Source of the DNA: Liolophura sinensis
Taxonomy: Eukaryota > Mollusca > Polyplacophora > Chitonida > Chitonidae
Assembly (NCBI RefSeq): GCF_032854445.1
Contig: NC_088298.1
Coordinates: 8,667,504 to 8,731,503, forward strand
DNA length: 64,000 nt
Reading direction: 5' to 3'
The notes below the pieces were generated by a model. It ran no database searches. It was not told where the DNA came from and saw only the letters and a list, made by a program, of their open reading frames with translations. The stretch's first letter is position 1; each line of letters starts with the position of its first letter. Below, piece after piece: positions 44,501 through 53,365 of this stretch. The position numbers were made by a program, and so were the translations under genes.

Positions 44501-46973
44501 AAAATCTTATGTTCGTTAAAGACTACTCGTCTTACGCCAATACACGCGCATGATTTGCGTGAGACGTCGTGAATTTCGTCAGTAACTTGAAACCCACGAT
44601 CATCCACAGGTTGCTGGAAGACTGAGTTGAATTAGCTCAATTTTAAAACTCAGATTTTTGAGTCAGTTGACCCAAACTTTCTCTCAGTATTACTTTGACT
44701 TAGCAGCAAAGATTTAAAAAAAAGAGCTTCAAAAACGTATCAGGTTTCTTGTCTTTGTCAGAATCGACACATTCGAGAGACTTGGCAGCAGTGACGTCCC
44801 CATTATCATCCAACACAACGGCCAGGTTACTATGGAAGCGGGAAAGGTCGTCAAAACGCACTGTGAGGTCGATATGACGTATTATCCCTTCGACTCACAG
44901 CAGTGCGAGATTATCATCGGTGCCTGGGTATACACGACGCACGAGGTCAACATGACAACGGAAGGCGTGAACGTCGACAATTACCGTCCGAACGGCGAGT
45001 GGGAGATTTCATCTATTCATGGCGAACGTCACGATATGACGTTCGACACCGAACCTCAGTCCGTCCTCTGGTACACGCTGAAGTTCAGACGACGTCGTCC
45101 GTTCTTCACGATGCATATCATTCTGCCTATGTTGTTTCTCAGTGTTCTCAACATCATTGTCTTCGTCCTTCCACCGGATGCCGGAGAGAAGATGTCCCTA
45201 GCCATCACGAACCTGCTGTCCTTCGCTGTTTTCCTCACCCTCTTCAGCGATCATATGCCCCACAGTTCCCGACATACTCCCATCATTAGTAAGTGAATGG
45301 TGATACTTAAAGTTTAAAATGCATTTAAATGTTAAACTTAACAGAAAATAGAAGAGTGATGGTGGAATGTGTTGTGTTATCCCAGCAGATTCTTCTGTTA
45401 AATATAACGCACATATTCTATGCAACTTTCTTAGATTATTTTATGAAGTTTCTATTAGACCAACAGCTTATTATGCTGAATATACATGACACGACATTGC
45501 CATAACAGAATACATTCGGGCATCACTCAGACAGCAGACTTTCTGTTCAAATAAACATATAAATTTTGAGTGAAGGAACTTCTTTAGTAATGTTAAATGT
45601 CCGTGATGTGAAACTAGCTTGTAATGTTTTGCTTGTGTTTTTTATTTTGAAAGAAATTCTGCTTTTAATGCAATTTTTCCGAAAATCTGTCTACTAAACC
45701 GTAGACTGGGGTAATTGTCCCTTTAACACTTCAAGTGTTGTGATCATAATGTGTCGATGACGCTATACATGGAAATGCACACACAGCAAGAAGCCTTACC
45801 TGTGATGTAGTGGGAAGCTGCCTTCATTTTCACTGCAATGTGGGGTGATTTAAATTCATCTCTTAATACAAGCATCGAGCTTTTATACTTGTACTGTTGT
45901 GCCGGGTGGCCGGCATCTCTCAAAATGGTGTAGGCCTAAGCCATTCCGCCCTACATCCAATTGTTAAGAGGAAACCGAGCAGAACCCGATGGTCGTGGGT
46001 TTCCCCTGGGCTCTGCCCGGTTTCCTCCCCCCACCCATAATGCTGGCCGCCGTCGTATATTTTTTTTCTTTTTTTTTTTTTTTGATTGGTGTTTTACGCC
46101 GTACCCAAGAATATTTCACTTATACGACGGCGGCCAGCATTATGGTGGGTGGAAACCGGGCAGAGCCCGGGGGAAACCCACGACCATCCGCAGGTTGCTG
46201 CCAGACCTTCCCACTTATGGCCGGAGAGGAAGCCAGCATGAGCTGGACTTGAACTCACAGCGACCGCATTGGTGAGAGGCTTCGGGGTCATTACGCTGCG
46301 CTAGCGCGCTAACCGACTGAGCCACGGAGGCCCCCCGCCGTCGTATAAGTGAAATATTCGTGAGTACGACATAAAACACTAATGGTTTCTTCACTATATT
46401 AGGTTCAGGTACTGTATATTTTATTTTTCAGGGGAGGCCTACGGATGATGCCAGAATAGTGTTAATAAAATAAAAACTAATCAAAATGTGCAAATTAAAC
46501 TTTTCTTTATTTTGGTTTCAGGCGTGTATCTGGCCACAACATTCATCATCAGCGTGTTTTCCGTCGTGTTTGCCACACTTGTGCTGCGTCTGCACTTTCA
46601 CGAGGGTCCAGTCCCACGCTACCTGAGAACGCTTTACTGCGGCTATTTATCAAAGATCCTGTGTTCACGAAACAGTTCGTGTCCGGCTTGCAATCATAAG
46701 GAACGTCACGTTCAAGAAGAAAAATGGGTTCCAGAAACTCCAACAGAAGACAGACGACCCGAGGCAAATTTGGCGTGGACAGTCGCGAAAGCTGACGAGA
46801 GTCCGTCGTCTGGTCAAACAAATCTCGCAGCCAGCGGACGACAGGCTATAGATCATGTGATCACGTGGAGAACGATTGCTCAGATCACAGATTGGATGGC
46901 GTTCTTGATGTTTCTCATGGCGACGCTGACAGTGGGCGCTATCGTTGTGATAAGACTAGTGACCGGAGAATGA
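31706..46973 (+). CDS. Gene B: nicotinic-type Cys-loop receptor subunit, six exons, 443 codons
   Basis: Paralogue of gene A in the opposite, divergent orientation. Exons are 31706-31751, 40818-40960, 41658-41702, 43652-43770, 44762-45288 and 46522-46973. They total 1332 nt including the stop, with GT-AG borders and phases 1, 0, 0, 2, 1. Residues 1-15 are a signal peptide (MAWFTLGLVMMLFPA). WKPD lies at 109-112, Cys-loop C152-C166 at the canonical spacing, Trp173 in loop B, and a sequon at N181. M1 is about 231-254. M2 follows GEK (259-261) with Ser 2', Thr 6', Leu 9', Val 13' and Asp 20', which is the cation-selective pattern. M3 starts at 295, and M4 follows an amphipathic segment with WRTIAQITDW. 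There is no vicinal Cys pair in loop C. The M3-M4 loop is under 100 residues and carries five cysteines near its start. The product is probably a non-alpha or accessory subunit that co-assembles with others (inference). Intron 1 is 9 kb. Confidence 0.92.
32010..32215 (+). repeat. Degenerate ~55-bp tandem repeat in gene B intron 1
   Basis: GAACACTTAACGACTGTTAC and its variants recur three to four times with AAGTGT spacers. Confidence 0.6.
32905..33128 (-). mobile_element. SINE family 1, full ends, internal deletion
   Basis: (TTTA)n tail to head CCAACTGAGCCACGGAGGCC. It lacks the usual stretch between CCCACGA and GAGGAAGCCAGC. In gene B intron 1, antisense. Confidence 0.88.
33755..33910 (-). 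mobile_element. SINE family 1 head fragment beside a poly-G tract
   Basis: GGAGAGGAAGTCAGCGTGAA to GTGTCATTGCGCC is a head-side fragment. 33756-33778 is an almost pure G run. Confidence 0.55.
34578..35440. repeat. ~74-bp minisatellite with a ~222-bp higher-order period
   Basis: Units contain TGACCAAATGGACCGTGATG, TTCGGCATGGAGTTCCATGG and GTAAGACGGAATATGTCG. Blocks of three units recur: the stretch from about 34666 reappears from 34888. Overlapping open frames in several frames on both strands are by-products of the repetition. Lies in gene B intron 1 and is interrupted by a SINE. Confidence 0.92.
35150..35377 (-). mobile_element. SINE family 1 inserted in the minisatellite, with target duplication
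   Basis: Tail (TTTA)n and GGTGTTTTACGCCGTGCTCA to head TAGCGCGCTAACCA. The sequence GTTTCATGTTAC stands on both sides (35138-35149 and just after 35377), matching a minisatellite unit cut in two. Confidence 0.92.
35445..37650. other. Gene B intron 1, little recognisable content
   Basis: (GT)n near 36112-36126 and a SINE family 1 tail fragment at 36287-36350 (minus). Several short open frames have no recognisable content. Confidence 0.5.
37655..37765 (-). mobile_element. SINE family 1 tail fragment
   Basis: (TTTA)n, GCCATACTCAAGAATATTTC and GGTGGGAGGAAACCCG with internal loss. Confidence 0.75.
37770..39840. other. Gene B intron 1, no recognisable feature
   Basis: Scattered GTAAACGTTTAC-like short palindromes near 38890 and 39275-39340. 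No element boundaries can be drawn. Confidence 0.45.
39845..39998. repeat. ~32-bp minisatellite, five units, gene B intron 1
   Basis: TTTCCTCCATGATGCTGCAT plus GGGCATGTCCGG repeated with few changes. Confidence 0.9.
40173..40320 (+). mobile_element. SINE-head fragment, diverged
   Basis: GCATCCGTGGCAGAGTTGTT resembles the family 1 A-box region and GGGAGTCCAGC its B-box region. The body is lost. Confidence 0.45.
41458..41601 (+). mobile_element. SINE family 1, internally deleted
   Basis: Head GTGGCTCAGTTGGTTAGCAC is joined directly to tail GGCCGCCGTCGTGTAAGTGA, ending in nine AAAT repeats. Lies in gene B intron 2, close to exon 3. Confidence 0.9.
42405..43145. repeat. 18-bp minisatellite, about 40 units, gene B intron 3
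   Basis: Unit GCACGTCTAGCATATACT with point variants. As 18 is a multiple of three, open frames run through it on both strands (one of 250 codons on the minus strand encoding LDVQYM and ARRAVY repeats). These are artefacts of periodicity, not genes. Confidence 0.97.
43813..44287. mobile_element. AACAGA-rich MITE interrupted by a SINE
   Basis: Left part 43813-43955 (AACTTTGACAGAAGTCTGTT, CTATTATAACATAATAG) and right part 44150-44287 (ACATTTAACAGAATAAGCTG, CTTCACTCAGACAACTGACT) are the two halves of one family member. The SINE at 43957-44146 sits between. In gene B intron 4. Confidence 0.8.
43957..44146 (-). mobile_element. SINE family 1 inserted in the MITE
   Basis: (TTTA)n, GGAGTTTTACGCCTTACTCA, GGGCAGAGCCCGGGGAAACC and AAGCCAACATGAGCTGGACT, truncated in the head. 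Confidence 0.88.
44287..44397 (+). mobile_element. SINE family 1, 3' part
   Basis: CCAACCTGCGGATTGTCGTG to GCCGTCGTATAAGTGAAACC and a short AAATAAAT tail. Confidence 0.75.
45318..45577. mobile_element. AACAGA-rich MITE, degenerate full length, gene B intron 5
   Basis: AACTTAACAGAAAATAGAAG at the left, CATCACTCAGACAGCAGACT and AAATTTTGAGTG at the right, with TTATGCTGAATATAC inside. Confidence 0.75.
45965..46380 (+). mobile_element. SINE family 1 (+) fragment, host of a second SINE
   Basis: 45965-46059 (GATGGTCGTGGGTTTCCCCT to GGCCGCCGTCGTATA) continues at 46348 (AGTGAAATATTCGTGAGTAC, ATAAAACACTAATGG). Broken by the insertion at 46060-46334, in gene B intron 5. Confidence 0.9.
46060..46334 (-). 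mobile_element. SINE family 1 (-), full length, inserted in a SINE
   Basis: T-rich tail, GGTGTTTTACGCCGTACCCA, full body and head ACTGAGCCACGGAGGCC. Perfect 13-bp duplication CCGCCGTCGTATA at 46047-46059 and 46335-46347, from the host SINE. Confidence 0.96.
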
Positions 46974-47214
46974 AATAGCGCTTGACGTCAGTTGACCAAT
47001 GGGAAGCTGACGTCTCTGATTTAGTTGCACGTCAAGAATCTTTTATTAAATTGACCAGTGCTATAATCAAGATGGCCTCATTACGTTATCACAATCCTTT
47101 GTACTTTATTATTGATAAGAATTCGACGCTCGAATTATTTGCTATCAAACTAAATGGGAGTGACCACAAAATGTACAGCCGTTCACAACTGGTGAAGAAA
47201 TAGGAGGATAGTCT

Positions 47215-47355
47215 TATATTCTTGTGCATAATCTCGCATTTTCGTGAATAATCTCATATTTCCCCTAATAATCTCGTATTCTCGTCACTAATCTCGTATT
47301 CTCGTAACTAATTTCGTATTTTCCTGAACAGTCTAGTGTTCTCGTGAATAATCTT
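47215..47355 (+). repeat. ~21-bp tandem repeat downstream of gene B
   Basis: About six units of AATCTCGTATTCTCGT(G/C)A(A/C)T type, 240-380 bp after the gene B stop and possibly in its 3' UTR. Confidence 0.8.
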
Positions 47356-47659
47356 AAACTTAAACACTAACCTTGTATATAGAAAACTAGTAGTTTGTGT
47401 GATAAATTGTATTTGATAAGTGGGTTACCCCAATTTACTTCATATGGGAACGAAAGTTATGGTATTTAATCTTCTCTGGAAAATAACTACGCTATCTACA
47501 TTGACATATCCGCCTGAAAGTAAGCCATGATTAATATCGATACTCACCGATCCATACTTAGTAGAAGTGTGATAATTGCACATTGTGACACATAACTTAA
47601 ACTTGTTTAAGAGATCTTGGTTATTTAAGCTAATGTAGTAACAATAATATTTATCGTTT

Positions 47660-47915
47660 ATATAAAGGGGAATATTCAACATGCCATTACTACTGTATTA
47701 TAATGTTTTGTTTTTGTCCTTTATATAATGGGGGATATTCAACATTTCATCATTTATATCAAGGGGGATATTCAACATTTCATCATTTATATAAAGGGGG
47801 ATATTCAACATTTCATCATTTATATCAAGGGGGATATTCAACATTTCATCATTTATATATAGGGTGATATTCAACATTTCATCATTTATATAAAGGGGGA
47901 TATTCAACATTTCCT
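47660..47915. repeat. 33-34-bp minisatellite, ~7 units
   Basis: GGGGATATTCAACATTTCAT plus CATTTATATAAAG. The minus-strand MLNIPLYINDE repeat frame is a by-product. Confidence 0.93.
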
Positions 47916-48464
47916 TACCGCGGTATAATAATGGTATTAATCATTTACACAACGGGGAATATTGGAGATTTTCTTCACAGAGAAAAGTGTGTGTACTGTA
48001 ATTCTTCTAATTTTTGGGACATTTGGCCTGCTCCCTTTTGTCAATATACATGTAAATGTAACAGTCACGGACAATTTATCTTTTCTCTTCTGGTGAAACC
48101 ATCTTATGAATAACATGAAGATATCTTCAGAAAACGTGAAGATATCTTCCCAGAAAAACTGTGCAAGAAAAGTAATTGTTTGCTTTCTGTGTTACGAATA
48201 TCTGTACTAAAATTAGAAGAATAAGAGTATTCGGTTGTGATATCACATTACACTTCACGTTCTAATATCACGTGGCATTTCACATTGATATCACGTAACA
48301 ATTGGCGCTGTACTTCTGGACATCGGTGTGTTGTTCTCCATGGCGCTGACTTTTTTCTTCACTAAAAAAAAAAAGCGTGAAATACTTTAGAATACTTCGC
48401 TGAACACCCAGATTATACCGACACCAGGTCAACCAGTCATGTTTCCCAGTTCTAACTTCTCGGT

Positions 48465-48562
48465 GGTGGGTTTCCTTCCACCATAATGCTGGCCGCGGTC
48501 GTAAGTAAAATATTCTTGAGTACGGCGTAAAACACCAAATAAATAAATAAATAAATAAACTT
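48465..48562 (+). mobile_element. SINE family 1, 3' end
   Basis: CACCATAATGCTGGCCGCGG, AAAATATTCTTGAGTACGGC, GTAAAACACCAAATAAATAA. Confidence 0.85.
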
Positions 48563-49032
48563 CTCACTGCTGAGCGTCAAGCGAGTCAGCATTAAGTACC
48601 CTCTTGGACCTGGGTTTGAACCCCAGGTCTCCATTACATACAACCTAGTAGTCTAAGGTTCAAATCCAGTTTATCACAGTTCATTCTGGATGATCATTTG
48701 TGTCTCTTTTTTTTTTTCCCCCATGGTCATGAACACAATATATGCAACAGACTAAAATAAATGGGTACACGCTTATACCGTGAACCACGGCAACGGTATT
48801 GGCTAACGGGCTTGAATTTATATTTGTATTGGACTGTCGGGACGCAATGCCCAGGCATTTCTCACTTATATAAGCTGGCGGCAAACTTAATTGAAGAATG
48901 ACAAAGGTCCAAGGCTTTTGGGAAAAAAAAAATTACAATTGTTATCTTCGTTTTTCTTTCCTTCGGGTTCTAGTGATAAAATTAGCCGACCGGCCATAAG
49001 AATAGTAACCGCCACCGAGAACAGGACCCGCG

Positions 49033-49235
49033 GTATCACGAAGCGATCTTAGACTTTGGTCCAAATTTCAATCATTAAACTTGGTATGTTTCTTTCCGTT
49101 ATTTTAGCTGAAATTTGTATTACAATAACACCCAGAATTACCGTTGTCGAGCAAAAATATATACCTTGTTCGACAAGAAATAACAATTTTAAGATGATCT
49201 GAAATTGACTTAAGTCTAAGATCGCTTCGTGGTCC
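49033..49235. mobile_element. MITE with ~19-bp terminal inverted repeats
   Basis: CACGAAGCGATCTTAGACT near 49038 is the exact reverse complement of AGTCTAAGATCGCTTCGTG near 49216. About 200 bp, non-coding. Confidence 0.85.
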
Positions 49236-49360
49236 TAAGAGTCCAACACACGATCTTTATTCCGGAACACCCTATTCTCCCAATTTCTTACTTAGGTCTG
49301 TCCGACCAGGTTCGGGTTTTTAGGTGGAGAAAACAGGCGGGTGCTCAGTTTTCAGTGGAA

Positions 49361-49620
49361 GCGTGTCCTATATCCTTACTGCATGGTTGTGGCGTTATTT
49401 ATTTCCTCGGTGTTTTATGCCATTCTAAAGAATATTCCACTAATACGAAGGCAGCCAAAGCATGTCCTATATACTTACTGCATGGTTGTGGCGTTATTTA
49501 TTGCCTTGGTGTTTTATGTCATACTAAAGAATAATTCACCTAAGCGACGGCGGTCAGCATTATGGTGGGAGGAAACGGCGCTGGGCCCAGTGGAAACCCA
49601 CAACCACCCGCTTACTGGGC
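49361..49620 (-). mobile_element. SINE family 1 copy with an internal tandem duplication
   Basis: GTCCTATATCCTTACTGCAT plus GGTTGTGGCGTTATTTATT occurs twice about 98 bp apart, so the tail is doubled (GGTGTTTTATGCCATTCTAA, then GGTGTTTTATGTCATACTAA). The body is present once. Confidence 0.75.
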
Positions 49621-49659
49621 TGCGACTTTATATCAACAGGTTTGTCAGGTAGTTAACGA

Positions 49660-51360
49660 ATCTTAAGTTATTGAAACTTTACCACAATCGGTATGCTATA
49701 TAATGAGCCATACGTGATTACAGTTGAGGAAAGGGTCGAATGTCGTAAATTTTACCCTAGGTCCAGATTTGCAACTTACGACTTTTAATGACTCGCGTTC
49801 CTTGATTCTATATAGAATCAGATTTCTCGACACTATCGGCTGATTAGGAAGCAACACCTTTGACAACTGAGCCAGCTCAGGCCTCTAACTAAAATATGTT
49901 TCACCGATCAGGTCGGTGGAAATCGGGCATGTCTGGTGTGTGAACTGAGCAGAACACAGGAAGGTGACACAGTGAATTATGGCTGTGATATGTTTAATGA
50001 CAAAAATATTCAATATATTGCTCGAATACATGGTTAATGACGTGCATAGCCAGGACGGATTCGGAAGCCTGCAAGCCACAGGCCTGTCGTGATCAGATAT
50101 TCTTCAAAAATTAAATGAAAAAAAATAAAATAAAATAGACATAACCATATACAACAACAGCCGAATTCCATACATAATGTATATCAAACTACGTAACATT
50201 TGATTTAAACAAAATAGAGAACATTGAACAAAACAGAAACCACAATTAATAACCTACAAGCCAAAATAAACTGAATCAGTAAAATATTTCTGAGACTAAC
50301 GATGAAAGACTATCGAACAAGAAATCACGATCAGTATTGCTGGTCGTTGCCATGGGTAACGGATTACAACTCGCCACGATCTGCTTTTCTCATATATCAT
50401 ACTTACACATTTGGGCGTATGTATTCTTCAGCAGACATTATACCAAAACATCTTATGATTTTCAAATAAAAATTCAACTAATTTTCAAGCTGAAAACATT
50501 CTCCCATGATAAATAATTGGCTAATTTATTCCGAGGGTGTCATTAAATTAAACTCCATCAAAGTCCAGGAATAAATCCATTCCGATATAAATTTCTGCAT
50601 AACCAACTCATCACTTAATATACAAAAAAGCAAAACATAAAAAACGAGTTTCCAGTTATTTTAGAAAATGACAACAAATCTGCCGTTAATTACTTTGAAA
50701 TTACTGAGCGACTTAACTATGGATAATTTATCAATACTGATCTAATAATGACTCTTCACAACATAGGTTTTAACTCCTTCATAGTTTGTAACTAAAAACT
50801 GAACGCTTGGATTTAATAAAAAAAAAACTATTTTCTTTGGGACAATCTAACAAAATCTGAGGTTCTGAAACAATGAAAATAACATATTTATTTATTTCAG
50901 TGCACTTTAAAGCCACACTCAAGATTCTTTCCTCAACCTCCACATGACGCAGGCCTCATTATTACGACCTCATTATAAGCATTAAATTCAGTTCTTGCAA
51001 ACTTGTTTATCGATACTGGTTTGTATATAAATCTGTATGATTCTTTGCAACGTAAACATATCACATCATTGCAAAGTTTCACCTAGAACAATACCCCCAC
51101 CCAAACAAACATACATCAATACAGAGATAAATATGAGATATACTTCTTTGGTAACTGATAAACCAGAATGGCTTTAGGTGGTGCAATTGCCTATAATCTA
51201 ATTAATTTGTTCTACGATAACACCAATCATACAAAATAAAGAAAAAATCCTGTAATTTGTCCTTGCTTATCCTAGCCGTAAACATGAAGTGCAAGTATAA
51301 ATACCCATTTAAGTTACAAAATGTCTATGTTATACAACAATCGTGAGAAGCTACTTTAGG
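49660..51360. other. Non-coding stretch before gene C
   Basis: AT-rich, with a SINE tail remnant near 50885-50930 (minus). No gene is seen. The part from 51366 on belongs to the duplicated gene C 3' flank. Confidence 0.5.
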
Positions 51361-51365
51361 ATTCT

Positions 51366-53365
51366 GTTTCCATGACAATCCGTGGACGGAAGATATTGCA
51401 AAAAATGGTAACTTTAATGTAAAGTATAATTTCTCAAAAGCAATTCAATAAAGCAAATTGCAATCTACATATAAAAAAGTGAAAGCTTAAATGTATATGC
51501 AAGTCATATTCATATACTAAATATATGAACATAAATATATAACACATATCACAGGTCAATACAGGGAGTAGAAACCTCAATAAAAATGTGGAAAAAAATA
51601 CAATTTTTATAAAACTCTGTGCAATACTTGAATTGAATAATAACAGTATACATTTCAACAACTGTACACAAATTGAATTCACAAGTACATCACAAAATTT
51701 GTGATAATGTACACATATACATCATGGAAATTTATCAGGCATCCTTTACACAATTTGCATATTAAAGCACATGAAATACAAACTTGAGAAGAAATTCTTC
51801 ATGGCGTGCTTAGGTCAATGTATATGTATTCACATTTTCAAAATATACTCAAAGAAAACAAAACAGTCAAATAGATCTAGTTTCAAATGTTGAAACATCT
51901 CAAGGTCATACCAAGGTCACTGGTCTACACATGTGCAAGGTCAAGGACACATATCAAGGCCATTACTTTTTATGCTTGAGTTCAGCCTCTTTCTTTGAGA
52001 TCTTGACCTCTGTGTCGGCCAATCGTTTCATCAGGTCTTCCTTCCTGAGTGACACGGATATTAATTTCTCGCGGGCGGAGTTCAGTTTGTCCATTTGTGG
52101 GTACCCCTCAGCTGCCAGCTTCTTTGTGGCTTCTTTCAACTGAGACTCTTGCAGTAAAACCTGAAAACCAAAGCATAGAAAACAATGGAATGGTGCAAAA
52201 TTCATGAAGTTACATAAATAAACAAAGTTAGAAACCAGCTCATCTTAGTTCCCAAAACAATGACCTACTAGTGAACAATCTAAAGGCCATTTTGCGTCTA
52301 GAAGCCTTAAATTTCGTCAAATGCTGGCCACCAAGGGAAGTAAACACGGCCAGGTATCATCCTGAAAATCTTTGCTACATGTCTGTTCACTCCATATTCG
52401 CTACATATCTGTTTCCTACATATCCGCTACATATCTGTTCCCTACCTATTCGCTACATATCTGTTCCCAACATAATCACTACATGCCTGTTTCCCACCAA
52501 TTCGCTACATATCTGTTCCCTACATATTCACTACATACCTGTTCCCTACATATTCGCTACATACCTGTTTCCTACATATTCGCTACATACCTGTTTCCTA
52601 CATATTCGCTACATATCTGTTTCCTACATATTCACTACATGTCTGTTTCCTACATATTCGCTACATGTCTGTTCCCTACATATTCACTATATGTCTGTTT
52701 CCTACATATTCGCTACATGTCTGTTCACTACATATACTCTACATATCTGTTCCCTGCCCCTGGACATCAACTGAGAAATCTTCAGACAAGACAGAAGATC
52801 TGGCAATAATGCTACTAAATGTAACATCATGTAACTTTCATTTCATGAGTTAATTTGGTCAAATGCGTATTTCAGCTGTCAGTCAGTGCCCTGTGTCACC
52901 GCCTCGTAAGATGATTACTCTGATCTAATATTATGGGATGTACAAGTTGTGCAATAAACTGTCAATTTAATGAGATTTCAGGTCCATGTCAAGAGGAAGA
53001 TTTTAATTTCACTACTTACCTGTGCCAGGTGATCTGACATGTTATCCCACTCTGTCTGCAGCTCTACTAACTGGCTGTCAATCACATCCTTAGGGGCATG
53101 GAGAGGAAGGGCAGGGCGACCAATCGGCGCTGGTCTGAAAGTCAAAACATCAGCACAATTATTTACCTGTAACGGATAGCTTTCACCTTCCCAAATTGGC
53201 TGCTAACCTCATACAACCAAGGATACAGGACTAATTACTTTAGCCTATTGGATAAGATCTCTCCGGAAACTTCACACCTATATATATTTATCAATCATCT
53301 TAAGACAAATGTCTTATCAAAAATTACAAACACAAGTACAGTTACAATGTTTTGCCCTAGGAAAA
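51366..53365. repeat. Long duplicated segment, copy 1 (pairs with 62196-64000)
   Basis: From TTCTGTTTCCATGACAATCC onward this stretch matches 62196-64000 almost base for base in the same orientation. It includes the gene C 3' flank, last exon, last intron and penultimate exon. Differences are scattered substitutions, small indels and a different number of units in the 26-bp minisatellite. Confidence 0.92.

Noticed and set aside
45441-45734. Opposite-frame long open stretches over exon 5 of genes A and B
   Set aside because: Shadow frames of the receptor exon; the receptor frame has the Cys-loop, M1, M2 and matching splice phases.
52271-52809. Frames of 145-167 codons with LHICSLHIRYI repeats
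   Set aside because: 26-bp minisatellite in the last intron of gene C; the second copy has a different unit number and loses the frame.
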